From Bacteroidales bacterium (lineage in GTDB: Bacteria; Bacteroidota; Bacteroidia; Bacteroidales; Lentimicrobiaceae): DNA of 49,599 bases. Each line of letters begins with the position of its first letter. Within the stretch, counting starts at the first letter, position 1. The DNA lies in contig JALHHH010000028.1 of NCBI GenBank assembly GCA_022837485.1, forward strand, positions 21,211 to 70,809, in the 5' to 3' direction. This document shows positions 18,901 to 25,587 of this stretch, piece by piece. Under the pieces are notes generated by a model. It did not search any database, was not told where the DNA came from, and worked only from the letters and a program-made list of their open reading frames with translations. The translations under genes and the position numbers were made by a program.

Positions 18901-21900
18901 ATCGGGCGGATGCGAAAACTCTGTAATCCGTCAGGTAACGGTAATACCCGGACCGGTTGCCAACTTCATCCATACTTCTGCATGTATGGACACACCGGTA
19001 AGTTTCACCGATCTTTCGCAGACCAACGGTGGAGGCAACATCACCGGATGGTACTGGAACTTCGGCGATCCCCTGTCGGGCATCAACAATACCTCAGTAC
19101 TTCAGAATCCGTCGCACACCTATGCACAACCCGGAACCTATCAGATAAGCCTGATAGTAACCACAGGCAATTCGTGCAGCGATACGGCAACATCCACAGT
19201 AACCATTGCACCTGCACCCTCTGTTGATTTTGTATTCAACAGCAGCTGTGCTGGCGACACCACGCTGTTTACCAGCTCCGGACTTGTTGATCCGCTGAGC
19301 ACACTCAGCTGGTATTGGGACTTTGGCGACGGCAGCACCTCTGCCGATCCCGATCCAGGACATATCTACCTGAGTCATGGCATCTATTACGTAAGCCTGA
19401 CGATTACCGATACGGCAGGATGCCAGGCTACCGTTTCACACCCGGTGAATGTAGTACCCGGGCCGGTCGCCTTGTTTGGATTTGTATCGCCTTCGTGTTC
19501 AGGAACTGAGGTGCAGTTCAACAACCTTTCAAGCGGAAACGGAAGCCCGATCGTAAGCTGGTTCTGGGATTTCGGTGATGGAAACACCCAAATGGTCAAT
19601 GCACCGTCGAACCCGAACGTTACACACATCTACGGCGCTCCCGGAGCATACACCGTAACACTTACCGTCACCAATCAGAATGGCTGTGATGCTTCGGCTT
19701 CCATGACCATTACAGTAACTCCCGGGCCACTGGCCGACTTTACATTTGACCAGGGTTGCCTTGGGACGGCCGTAGCCTTCACCGATATGACAAACGCCAA
19801 CGGCGGGGCTCCCGTGATACAGTGGAACTGGAATTTCGGTGATCCTGCATCGGGAACAGCCAACACCTCGGGTCTGCAAAATCCTTCGCACATCTATAAC
19901 TATGCAGGAACCTATACCGTAACCCTGACATCATCGAATGCCAACGGTTGCAGCAGCACCATCACGTACGACATCAACGTGGTACCCTTGCCGGTCGTTG
20001 GATTCGTCAACAGTCCTGCCTGTGCCGGTACGGCAATGGCATTCAGCCCCGACACCACGGTAATGAACCTGAATGAGATAGCATCGTATGTCTGGAATTT
20101 TGGTGACGGAAGCGGTGTGTCATCACAGCAAAACCCTCTACACACTTACAACGCACCCGGAACGTACCAGGTAACCCTGACGGTAACCGATCTCACGGGT
20201 TGTTCGAACAGCGTGAGCAGAAGCATCAGCGTCAGTGCATTACCGGTAGCTGTTTTCTCCTATACCAGTGCCTGTTTTGGAAATGCAACATCCTTTACGG
20301 ATCACTCTTACACTTCGACGGGCGAACAGATTACAGGATGGCTGTGGGAATTTAACGATCCCAATGCGGCTCCCGGTACTGATGTTTCCACGGAACAGCA
20401 TCCGGAATATGCCTTCACGGCTCAGGGACTCTACAATGTAAGCCTCACCGTAACCACCATCAACGGTTGCGAAAATACCGTAACCATCCCTGTTCAGGTA
20501 TTCCCTGCACCGCAAGCCGGTTACAGTTTCTACACCGATGCATGTGCGAACGGCAACGTCTCTTTCCGCGATGAATCATCCAGCTATATGGGAGCCATTG
20601 TACAATGGCAGTGGGAATTCTCTCCCGGTTACACCTCCACGCTTCAGAATCCAAGTCACATCTTCTACCATACCGACAGCTGCTACAATGTAAGGCTGGT
20701 CGTAACCGACTTAAGGGGATGTTTCGATACATTAGTACAAGAGGTGTGCATACCTGCAGGTCTTGAAGTTGAGATTATGCATACGGCAGCCTGTCACGGA
20801 GACAGCATATACTTCGATCCCCAGCTTATTTCACCCGCAGGAGACTCGCTGGTGGCATTCCAGTGGAATTTCAACGATGTATCTTCGGGAATTCACAACA
20901 CATCAACCCTGAAGAATCCCGTTCATTACTTCCAGAATACCGGATCCTATCTGGTATCGCTGTTGGCTACCGATATTAACAACTGTCAAACAACGGTTTA
21001 CAAGCGAATCGACATTCTTCCTTTACCTGAACCGAGGTTCAGCTACTCGGTTGGCAATTGCGACAGCACCGTCTATTTTACAGATGAGTCGTCGAGCAAC
21101 GGAGGTACAATTGTATCGTGGATATGGAACTTCGGGGATGGCACATTCGACACCCTGACTTCAGCTCCTGCAAGCACGGAACATCTGTATGCTTCAGCCG
21201 GAATGTACAGTGTAACTCTGACTACTATATCCGAAAGCGGATGCAGCAACACGCATACGCAGGAAGTTTACCGAATGCCATGCATAACAGCATCGTTTGC
21301 ACAACCCGATACAACCATCTGCGAACGTCATTCCGTTGTATTTGAGGATCTCTCGGTATGCAATAATCCGATTTCACAATGGGAATGGAGTTTTGGCGAT
21401 GGACAAACGCTGGTATACAATACTTACAGGCCGCAGATCGAACACGTTTATGCACTAAGCGGCAATTACCAGGTTAGCCTGATTGTTTCAACCACTATTT
21501 CAGGAAAATCGGTCAGCGACACACTTACAAGCCTGATTGCCGTACTGCCTTCCCCTGTTGCAAAATTTGCTGCTCCGAACGGGTGTTTGAATGCAAACAC
21601 TGTATTTACCGATCAGTCGCTATGGAACGGTTCACGGATTAAATCCTGGTTCTGGGACTTTGGTGATCCCCGAACGGTATCCGACACCACCTCAGCCCGT
21701 CATACGGCATACCGCTACGATCGCGCCGGATTATATACCGTAACCCTGACCGTCACCAACGAGTTTGGATGTTACGACACGGTAAGTGAACAGATAAATG
21801 TCCACCGTCTGCCGGTAGCCGATTTCAGTGCCAGTCTGGCCTGTCAGGATAACCACACGGTATTTACCGATCTGAGTGAAAATTCGGATGCGCCAATAGA

Positions 21901-22639
21901 GCAATGGTGGTGGAAATTCAGCGATTCGGTATCAACTTTAGGGTTGGCAGGAGTTCAGGATCCGCACTTTGTCTTCACCAAAACAGGGAATTATAATGTT
22001 AGTCTGATCGTGGTTGACACCAATGCCTGCCGCGACACCATCACCAGGCAGATAACAGTGAATCCCAAACCGGTGAGTGCATTTTCGATCACTGAAAATT
22101 ATGAAAGCACCCAGGGCCGGGTTCTGTTTACCAACGGATCGATCGGTGCCAATGCCTATGAGTGGAATTTCACCACCGGTATTCAGTCCTTCGATATTGA
22201 TCCGGTTGTAACCTTCCCCGGTGACGGCACTTATGAGATAAGTCTGATTTCGTTCAACGAATTTGGATGTCCCGACACATTAACGATGGATTATCAGTTA
22301 ATGCTTAAGGGATTATGGGTCCCCAATGCCTTCTCGCCCAACAATCCAAATGCTGCCGTCAGACATTTCAAACCTGTAGGCATCAATCTGAGGAGTTATA
22401 CTATTGAGGTTTACGACACCTGGGGCAATCTGTTATGGACTAGCAGTGAACTGGATGCCAACGGTTCACCGGCCGAGGGTTGGAACGGAGTATTCAACGG
22501 CAACCTTCTGCCACAGGATACCTATATGTGGAAGGCATCGGCAATCTTCAAAGATGGAACCATCTGGAGAGGCAGCGATGTGGGTAAGCGAACCAATATC
22601 CCCGAAAAAACATTCGGCACTGTAACGCTTATCAGGTAA
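9983..22639 (+). CDS. Giant T9SS type B surface protein with Ig-like and PKD repeats (4218 aa)
   Basis: Very large secreted, probably adhesin-like protein. Order: signal peptide 1-31 (ends IAQ); a unique Cys-containing N-terminal domain to about 126; 17 tandem ~88-residue repeats (127-1636); two Ig/PKD-like domains (1637-1813); three ~75-residue Ig-like domains (1814-2037); six more ~88-residue repeats (2038-2560); 18 PKD domains (2561-4109), most with the WxWxFGD core and a YxVxLTVT strand; and a C-terminal domain from about 4111 (LWVPNAFSPNN, EVYDTWGNLLW, WNGVFNG, DTYMWKASAIFKDG) that matches the gliding-motility-type, T9SS type B sorting signal. No catalytic domain is visible. It is cotranscribed with a PorP/SprF gene 39 nt downstream, as is usual for type B cargo. 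Function is inferred as attachment, cell-cell contact or gliding; the ligand is unknown. Confidence 0.92.
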   Translation: MKTFYRIFGGKSLRWLLFCITLLAYVETIAQPCGTVSVTGGGTICQGSVTNVQFNISGGTPPWRITYAIDGVAQPEIANINTSPYTLTTGTGGLYTVVQMFDATNCAGQVVGGGVGVTVNQPAFVDVGPNIQSCGTGSVNLSAIAQNYSSVLWTSTGNGTFSNPNSPTTIYYPGTSNISSGSSILTLTVYPLPPCTGIVSDQLTVLINTGASCNAGLDGTSCGTLGYNILGATAQDYSTVLWHSSGTGTFMNSNSLNNAVYYPSPADVQAGFVVLTLEAFGTGNCLSHSVTDTRILSLVSEPIADAGAAVLVCEGTSHTISDAVASHFSALAWTTSGTGTFINGTTLTPTYTPSAADIMAGQVMLTLTASPLAPCLLPATDTKIMTFSRIPQVNAGTDGIVCENGSFAINTASAVNHHSVLWTTSGSGTFSNNASLNTVYTPGASDVLSGTVTLTLTATGDPQCNLSASDHMLLTVQPVPVVSAGIDGTACENSTFTVNTASVQNYSSLLWTSGGTGQLTGATTLTPSYIPSTQDAINGSVTLTLTATGVAPCMQTISDAMQITIIPLPEASAGSNLQSCSTQPVTIGNATASFYSGVTWTTSGTGSFNNANLVNPVYTPSPADATAGLVTLTMRALPLAPCSDDAEDYTTLTITPAPTAYAGLDNTSCTGTYLISGASATNYSSIVWTTSGSGIFSNPTTLSPTYTASAQDIANGSVNLILTVTGNAPCTMHAVDFMVLTLPGTPTAEAGVDASVCEGSSYQVSTASATNAGSINWSTSGSGTFSGQNTLYPIYYPSNQDITNGTVILTMTVNSPAPCTTTASDQMILTILQAPEANAGPDKSVCEGNQAVINGSVSNSPTFTWSTSGDGTFLNVSTLTPSYVPGPGDLVAGSVTITLTAHPSGVCPVSANDQMILTIVKAPAVNAGADQTICNNTYTLSGASATNTSGVLWTTSGTGSFINPAAVNSTYQASVADLSAGSVTLTLTASGNTPCFGSVSDQMVLTFTPQPTVFAGQDASVCTSTGSYTLSDAFASNYSLLTWSTSGSGTFSNTSNINTTYYPSAGDLAAGFVTLSVTATGLNQCNLSATDQMMLSFTGIPALNAGPDLNACGTAPVQITNATATNYQSIYWTHNGGGVFTGANSLMPLYTPSQGDLLAGQVTLTLHAVPNAPCSGEVTDSMVIYLQQGPVVSAGPDFSICANGSAHLTAASASGHSTLNWTSSGTGTFSDATLKNPIYYPSAADVAAGSVSLMLTASGLAPCTVVVSDAMILTINALPVANAGPDEFTCSSSHQLLQASAQNYTSVNWTTTGSGNFVNSGVLNAVYIPGASDIQAGSVVLTLTVNGIAPCNAQATDQMVLVIGGSTSANAGPDGFTCGTSPFMVTGSSATSFSTLNWTSSGTGTFTGQNTLNPVYTPSAGDVTMGSVSLTLQVQGGAPCFGYASDNMILNIAPAVSANAGPDAIVCKGSNHTISGASASNYSVLSWTTSGDGTFVSGNTLTPTYIPAASDIANGSVTLTLTAQSSGACSGGVSDEMLLSISSGATANAGPDASVCFGNNFMISEATAVGAAMVNWTTSGTGTFLNANSLNPTYIPSIGDRNAGSVILTLTATGQPPCLNSSTDFMVLTIVAIPVDVPVINGPQNVCAGQTGVTYSVNPVQYATSYNWTVPSGAVIVSGNNTSSIVVDFQPSAISGIIRVYTSNTCGNGPVSADYAVTVNALPGNPGAISGDDELCQNTSGVAYSIAPVTGATTYLWTLPSGAVIVSGDGTPSILVDFSTTAVSGNITVTPQNTCGNGSTSTLAVTVNPMPATPVITANGPLAFCEGGSVELSAPAGYTAYLWSNGATAQSITVNTTGTYTVVVTDAMGCVSLTSNEITVTVHSTLTPEITASGPLDFCEGGSVTLSAPAGYASYLWSSGQTSMQITVTTSGVYTVTVTDAFGCTSLPSIPVTVNVLPLPAAPVITANGPVTLCEGESVVLSAPAGYAAYLWSNGAATPSITVTTAGNYSVVVTGINGCNSVVSNTITVTVNPMPVISAGSDASLCEGGSHALADASAFNHISVYWTTSGTGIFSNPSAINPTYTPSQADVQSGSVILTLNAEGCANVSDFMVLTLTALPSGTAGGEQDICSTPSPVTGAVVSGYSSLQWTVTFGTGTLINPGTLTPVYQPGAGDITNGYVILNLTLQPVSPCASPLVLSKTLYIHASPVASAGDDETICAGRSLIITTAQATDYTSVQWSSSGTGTWLNANTLNPTYMPSMADINTGTLTLQITASNDGCPDVSDSMVLTIQPELTVNAGPDGYSCEGSNFGITGATASLYSSLLWTTSGSGTFSNPAILNPVYSPGPADVASGSVQLTLTGISASPCTGTASDIMTLYIRQEPQANAGTDGTICQGEQYLIGDAVAYDYGFITWSTSGSGFFLNGNTLTPTYIPSQLDIVSGSVVLTLIASNPPCADISDSQVLTIIPQATVEAGPDVTICKTCSHTVSGAFVSNALSFEWTSTGTGILTGENTFTPTYQPSAQDVLNGSVTLILTAESHQGCGSFSDQMVIYINQNPDLDFTWEPVCEGDATQFTVDPVVTDINAIAVWHWNFGDGIYSNIMNPSHTFPSRGTYNVTLTVTDTAGNSSSVSHLLEIYSSPVSFFSYDTPNCLGSPVEFYNLSSTENGYITRWVWNYGDGTPADTIYFPNNPNVEHTYANQGIFEASLSVMNSFGCEAYYSTQIQVTPAPVANFHYTILCEDLLVNFQDASFPNGAGNIVSWEWDFGDPASGIFNNSNLEDPQHIFSASGTYTVLLTVTNFNNCSDTISKVITVGEAPPVAFTWEASCANALTSFYTDSTIVNTGAVAIYAWTFGDGGQSNLRDPQHLYAAAGQYTVTLTVTDTSGCVNSISQLIEVGGEPVAYFSFTEPNCQNGTVAFNDLSYTSSGYIVTWEWIFGDGNSEIVTFPGNPHVSHQYTGAGTYNVTLNITTSGGCENSVIRQVTVIPGPVANFIHTSACMDTPVSFTDLSQTNGGGNITGWYWNFGDPLSGINNTSVLQNPSHTYAQPGTYQISLIVTTGNSCSDTATSTVTIAPAPSVDFVFNSSCAGDTTLFTSSGLVDPLSTLSWYWDFGDGSTSADPDPGHIYLSHGIYYVSLTITDTAGCQATVSHPVNVVPGPVALFGFVSPSCSGTEVQFNNLSSGNGSPIVSWFWDFGDGNTQMVNAPSNPNVTHIYGAPGAYTVTLTVTNQNGCDASASMTITVTPGPLADFTFDQGCLGTAVAFTDMTNANGGAPVIQWNWNFGDPASGTANTSGLQNPSHIYNYAGTYTVTLTSSNANGCSSTITYDINVVPLPVVGFVNSPACAGTAMAFSPDTTVMNLNEIASYVWNFGDGSGVSSQQNPLHTYNAPGTYQVTLTVTDLTGCSNSVSRSISVSALPVAVFSYTSACFGNATSFTDHSYTSTGEQITGWLWEFNDPNAAPGTDVSTEQHPEYAFTAQGLYNVSLTVTTINGCENTVTIPVQVFPAPQAGYSFYTDACANGNVSFRDESSSYMGAIVQWQWEFSPGYTSTLQNPSHIFYHTDSCYNVRLVVTDLRGCFDTLVQEVCIPAGLEVEIMHTAACHGDSIYFDPQLISPAGDSLVAFQWNFNDVSSGIHNTSTLKNPVHYFQNTGSYLVSLLATDINNCQTTVYKRIDILPLPEPRFSYSVGNCDSTVYFTDESSSNGGTIVSWIWNFGDGTFDTLTSAPASTEHLYASAGMYSVTLTTISESGCSNTHTQEVYRMPCITASFAQPDTTICERHSVVFEDLSVCNNPISQWEWSFGDGQTLVYNTYRPQIEHVYALSGNYQVSLIVSTTISGKSVSDTLTSLIAVLPSPVAKFAAPNGCLNANTVFTDQSLWNGSRIKSWFWDFGDPRTVSDTTSARHTAYRYDRAGLYTVTLTVTNEFGCYDTVSEQINVHRLPVADFSASLACQDNHTVFTDLSENSDAPIEQWWWKFSDSVSTLGLAGVQDPHFVFTKTGNYNVSLIVVDTNACRDTITRQITVNPKPVSAFSITENYESTQGRVLFTNGSIGANAYEWNFTTGIQSFDIDPVVTFPGDGTYEISLISFNEFGCPDTLTMDYQLMLKGLWVPNAFSPNNPNAAVRHFKPVGINLRSYTIEVYDTWGNLLWTSSELDANGSPAEGWNGVFNGNLLPQDTYMWKASAIFKDGTIWRGSDVGKRTNIPEKTFGTVTLIR
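10361..14890 (+). repeat. 17 tandem copies of an ~88-residue repeat (first block)
   Basis: Codes for residues 127-1636 of the giant protein, mean 89 residues per copy. Consensus features: NAGPDxxxC at the start, WTTSGTGTF about 30 residues in, YxPSxxD then GSVTLTLTA, and a second Cys before SDQMVLTI. The two cysteines recur in almost every copy, which suggests a disulfide within each unit or at least a fixed fold. Copies differ at many positions, so the array is an old expansion and not a recent tandem duplication. Confidence 0.9.
15422..16093 (+). repeat. Three closely similar ~75-residue Ig-like domains
   Basis: Residues 1814-2037. Each copy has ANGP or ASGP, FCEGGSV or LCEGESV, LSAPAGYxxYLWSNG, then TYTVVVTD and GC. 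They are more alike to one another than the ~88-residue repeats are, which points to a more recent duplication. Together with two Ig/PKD-like domains (1637-1813) they split the ~88-residue array into 17 plus 6. Confidence 0.85.
16094..17662 (+). repeat. Six further copies of the ~88-residue repeat (second block)
   Basis: Residues 2038-2560. Same pattern as the first block (SAGSDASLCEGG, WTTSGTGIF, YTPSQAD), with some shorter copies missing a few residues around the second Cys. One copy (starting TAGGEQDIC) has an altered core, WTVTFGTGTLIN. Confidence 0.88.
17663..22309 (+). repeat. 18 PKD domains, the first ten in a three-domain super-repeat
   Basis: Residues 2561-4109. Domain starts: 2561, 2645, 2734, 2823, 2905, 2993, 3082, 3163, 3251, 3339, 3423, 3512, 3596, 3684, 3769, 3860, 3946, 4032. 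Domains 1, 4, 7 and 10 are short (81-84) with FGDG and a short loop. Domains 2, 5 and 8 (88-89) carry a long loop ending in NPNV or NPHV before the histidine/tyrosine strand. Domains 3, 6 and 9 (88-89) carry FGDPxSG and an NNTS-type loop. The unit repeats every 257-262 residues. Confidence 0.88.
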
Positions 22640-22678
22640 ACGGAACTCAGATTAACCGACAAAAGAAAATCTACAGTC

Positions 22679-23791
22679 ATGAAAAAGACAAAAGTATATC
22701 TCCTGATTATTTTATCGCTGATGGTTGTATCGACCACTTTAGCCCAGGATCCGCACTTTTCACAATTCTACAACAACCCCGTTTACTATAATCCGGCAGC
22801 CGTCGGCCTGAGTCCCGGTATGCGGGCGAGGTTCAACATTCGCGAACAGTGGCCGCAACTGCCCGGCGATCTGCGAACGTATACCTTTAGCATGGACATT
22901 GCCGAGCGTAACATCCCGGGGTCGGGAGGTCTGGGACTCATCGTAATGAGCGACAATGCCGGCTCAGGGTATATGAAAACATCTACGGTCGGACTCTCTA
23001 CTTCGGTAAGGGTTCCGTTACAGGAGAACATGGTAACGCAGGTAGGAATTATGACATCATTCGTTCAGAAGAGGTTAAACTGGGACAACCTTGTCTTTAC
23101 CGATCAGTTGAATCCTGTATACGGCAACATTTATGAATCCAGTTTCCAGGCACCGGATAACGGCAGCGTGTTCTATCCCGACTTTGCCACCGGCGGTATT
23201 TTCCGGTTTACCGAGAGCAGCAACACCTTCAGTGCCATACAGGGAACCTTCGGCCTGGCAGTTCATCACCTTTTCAGGCCGAATGAGTCGTTTTTGGGTC
23301 TCACCTCTCCCCTGCCCCGCAAGCTGGCCATTACCGGAGACCTCATCCTGGAAATCGACGGAGGCGGAGATAAACTGTATTTTCAGCGACAGGAGTCAAA
23401 CAATGCGTCGTTTAAGTTCAATCCGGGCTTCATCTATGAGCAGCAGGCCGACTTTAAAACCTATGCAGTGGGGGTAAACATATTGAAATCGTCGATTTAC
23501 ACCGGAGTCTGGTTCCGCAACCGCACCACAGAACTTACCAAATCAAACGATCTGATATTCTTGCTGGGTATTAATGCCGCTCTTTCATCAACCACCCGAA
23601 TGAAAATCAATTACACCTATGACTTTGTACTAACAGAAATCAGAACTGTTACGGGCTGTTCGCATGAAGTTTCCATAATTCTGGAACTGGATGATTTTAA
23701 TATTTTCCATAACCTCAGGAAGAACAGTGGATTCGGATTCTCAAACAGGAATTTCCGTTCGCGTGCCGAACTTGAGTGCACTCCGTTCTGA
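22679..23791 (+). CDS. PorP/SprF family type IX secretion system membrane protein
   Basis: Outer-membrane protein of the PorP/SprF family, 370 residues. Signal peptide 1-22 (ending TTLAQ), then the family's typical start DPHFSQFYNNPVYYNPAAVG, followed by RARFNIREQWP and alternating beta-strand sequence. The C-terminal half contains KLAITGDLILEI and INYTYDFVLTEIRTVTGCSHEVSIIL, the closing strands of the predicted barrel. In Flavobacterium, SprF is needed for secretion of the giant adhesin SprB, and its paralogues sit next to type B T9SS cargo genes. The same arrangement here, 39 nt after the giant gene and before a terminator, indicates a dedicated export or anchoring partner. At 370 residues it is slightly longer than common members (about 300-340). 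Confidence 0.93.
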   Translation: MKKTKVYLLIILSLMVVSTTLAQDPHFSQFYNNPVYYNPAAVGLSPGMRARFNIREQWPQLPGDLRTYTFSMDIAERNIPGSGGLGLIVMSDNAGSGYMKTSTVGLSTSVRVPLQENMVTQVGIMTSFVQKRLNWDNLVFTDQLNPVYGNIYESSFQAPDNGSVFYPDFATGGIFRFTESSNTFSAIQGTFGLAVHHLFRPNESFLGLTSPLPRKLAITGDLILEIDGGGDKLYFQRQESNNASFKFNPGFIYEQQADFKTYAVGVNILKSSIYTGVWFRNRTTELTKSNDLIFLLGINAALSSTTRMKINYTYDFVLTEIRTVTGCSHEVSIILELDDFNIFHNLRKNSGFGFSNRNFRSRAELECTPF

Positions 23792-23841
23792 TAACGATAA
23801 AGCGATCCCCCCGACCATTCATTCTTAAATGGTTTTCGCAG

Positions 23842-23872
23842 AAAGAGGTTCCGGCAGGAGCCTCTTTTTTTT
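23842..23872 (+). terminator. Rho-independent terminator of the giant-protein/PorP operon
   Basis: An 11-bp stem (23842-23852 with 23857-23867, one G-T pair) with the 4-nt loop GGCA is followed by a run of T through 23872. It lies 50 nt after the PorP/SprF stop codon. Confidence 0.9.
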
Positions 23873-24061
23873 GACAGGATTTACAGGGACTTGACTGCGA
23901 TCGGGTGGTCGGGTGATCGGACAACGGTATACCCTGGATATTCTGGAATTTCCTTCTTCTTTTGAATAAAAGGCATATCTACCGGCCGGATAGGGCAAAG
24001 GAAGAAGGACACAACACTTATGGTTGAGGATACCAAATTGGAAACCTTCCTCATAAAGGAT

Positions 24062-24087
24062 TAAAAAAAGGCCCCTAACGGAGCCTT
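24062..24087 (-). terminator. Rho-independent terminator after the antiporter gene
   Basis: On the minus strand AAGGCTCC (24087-24080) pairs with GGGGCCTT (24075-24068), one G-T pair, 4-nt loop, followed by a T-run to 24063. It lies 21 nt past the antiporter stop. Confidence 0.85.
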
Positions 24088-24108
24088 AAATATTTACTGA
24101 AGCGACTT

Positions 24109-25413
24109 TTACAGGAAGAGCAGTTGTGTAAGGATATACACGGGCAGCAGTACAACCAGTGAGAATTTGATCATATATCCGAAGAATCCGGGCATGTCAA
24201 TCTTATTCTCTTCGGCGATGGCCTTAACCATAAAGTTGGGACCGTTGCCGATGTATGTCATGGAGCCAAAGAACACTGCACCCACGGAAATGGCTTTGAG
24301 CAGGTAATCGGGAATGCCGGCAACCAATCCGGTAGCGGATGGATCGGTAAGACCGAGAGCGAGGTTATAGAATGAAACGGCAGTAGGTGCGTTATCGAGG
24401 AACGAGCTGAGTGCACCGGTAGCGTAGTAGAACTGTGCAACAGTGGTAACGCCCAGCGATTTGGCATTGGCTTCGAGCCAGAGCAGCGCCGGCACCATAG
24501 TAACAAAAATACCGAGGAACAGGTAGGCGACCTCGATAATTGGTCCATAGGTAAACTTATTCGCCTGACGCAATTTGGAGGAAGTAAAATAGAGCGACAA
24601 TCCGGCCATTATCAGAATGGTGGCTTCGCGGATAAATCCGAGGTAGTGATTGTGTTCAATGGCAGGGATGTACTGTTTGTTGAGAAAAGCAACCGAAAAC
24701 ACGACACCGGCCAGGAAAATAAAATTGAAACGGCCTCTGAGTTTAATGGGCTGTATGTTCGTTTTATCAAAAGCAATACTTGCCGGCGTTTCTTTCTTGT
24801 AGAAGTACTTATCCGTAAAGTAATAGATGGCCAGAAGTAATCCGTTGGTAAACAACCATTCCGGAACCAGGTGGAAGAACCATGAGAATGGAGCCCCTCT
24901 CAGATAAAGCAGGAACAAAGGAGGATCGCCCAGGGGTGTGAGTAGTCCGCCGGCATTGGCGACGATGGCAATAAAAAACAAAATGGTATGCACCTTGTAC
25001 CAGCGTTCGGCATTGGTATTGATAACCGGACGAATCAGAAGCATGGCGGCGCCGGTGGTTCCCATGAAAGAGGCAAGAACGGCTCCAATTGCAAGAAAAA
25101 GTGTGTTAGTGGAAGGCTTGGCCTCAATATCTCCACTCAGATTAATCCCACCGGTAATGATAAACAAACCGCCCAGCAATATGATAAAAGGCAGGTAATC
25201 GAAAACCAGCTGGTGTTCAAGATTATGAAAAAAACCCGTCGCGATCAGATAAACAGCAGTCGGAATTCCCAGAGCGAGGGATACGATCAGTTTGTTTTTG
25301 TTGCTCTCCCACCAGTGGTGAAAAAACAGCGGGCCAACGGCAATCATCATCAGCATCACAAAAAACGGAATAGAAGCATACAAGGGGATGCTTTCATTCA
25401 AACCATGTTCCAT
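24109..25413 (-). CDS. Sodium:proton antiporter / CitMHS_2-type ion transporter
   Basis: A 434-residue integral inner-membrane protein with about 11-12 hydrophobic segments, of the ion-transporter superfamily often annotated as sodium:proton antiporter in Bacteroidota (putative citrate-transport family CitMHS_2). Recognisable parts: LLGGLFIITGGINLSGDIE, GTTGAAMLLIRPVI, ANAGGLLTPLGDPPLFLLYL, and in the second half GALSSFLDNAPTAVSF with SMTYIGNGPNFMVKAIAE. The two halves carry paired NAGGxxTPxGDPP and NAPT/GNGPN motifs, the re-entrant hairpin tips expected in this fold. Transported ion cannot be set from sequence; Na+/H+ exchange is the family-based guess. A promoter lies just upstream and a terminator downstream, so it is probably a single-gene unit. 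Confidence 0.75.
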   Translation of the reverse strand: MEHGLNESIPLYASIPFFVMLMMIAVGPLFFHHWWESNKNKLIVSLALGIPTAVYLIATGFFHNLEHQLVFDYLPFIILLGGLFIITGGINLSGDIEAKPSTNTLFLAIGAVLASFMGTTGAAMLLIRPVINTNAERWYKVHTILFFIAIVANAGGLLTPLGDPPLFLLYLRGAPFSWFFHLVPEWLFTNGLLLAIYYFTDKYFYKKETPASIAFDKTNIQPIKLRGRFNFIFLAGVVFSVAFLNKQYIPAIEHNHYLGFIREATILIMAGLSLYFTSSKLRQANKFTYGPIIEVAYLFLGIFVTMVPALLWLEANAKSLGVTTVAQFYYATGALSSFLDNAPTAVSFYNLALGLTDPSATGLVAGIPDYLLKAISVGAVFFGSMTYIGNGPNFMVKAIAEENKIDMPGFFGYMIKFSLVVLLPVYILTQLLFL

Positions 25414-25440
25414 AAGACTTTTTTTGAGGTTAAGAGGGCG

Positions 25441-25472
25441 CTAAAGTAAGAAAATCACTCAGAAATAACCAA
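25441..25472 (-). promoter_or_regulatory. Antiporter promoter
   Basis: On the minus strand TTG (25470-25472), 21-nt spacer, TACTTTAG (25441-25448), one mismatch to TAnnTTTG, about 27 nt upstream of the ATG at 25413. Confidence 0.5.
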
Positions 25473-25587
25473 CTGAGCATATAATTATTTATGTATTTAT
25501 CTATATTGGTATGATATTGAAATTCAGACTTCTCAAAATGCTGTTCCGACAACAGGCAGGCAATTATGAACAAATGCTCAAATTGTT

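Larger units (their letters stand above)
23792..24108. other. 317-nt convergent intergenic region
   Basis: Holds the plus-strand terminator at 23842-23872 and the minus-strand terminator at 24062-24087. Between them are about 190 nt with short direct GATCGG/GGTCGG-like strings near 23900 but no gene, tRNA or clear regulatory element that I can support. Confidence 0.6.

Noticed and set aside
10361..22309. CRISPR or DNA satellite as explanation for the repeats
   Set aside because: The periodicity is at protein level (~88 and ~85 residues) with diverged DNA; there are no short identical repeats with unique spacers.
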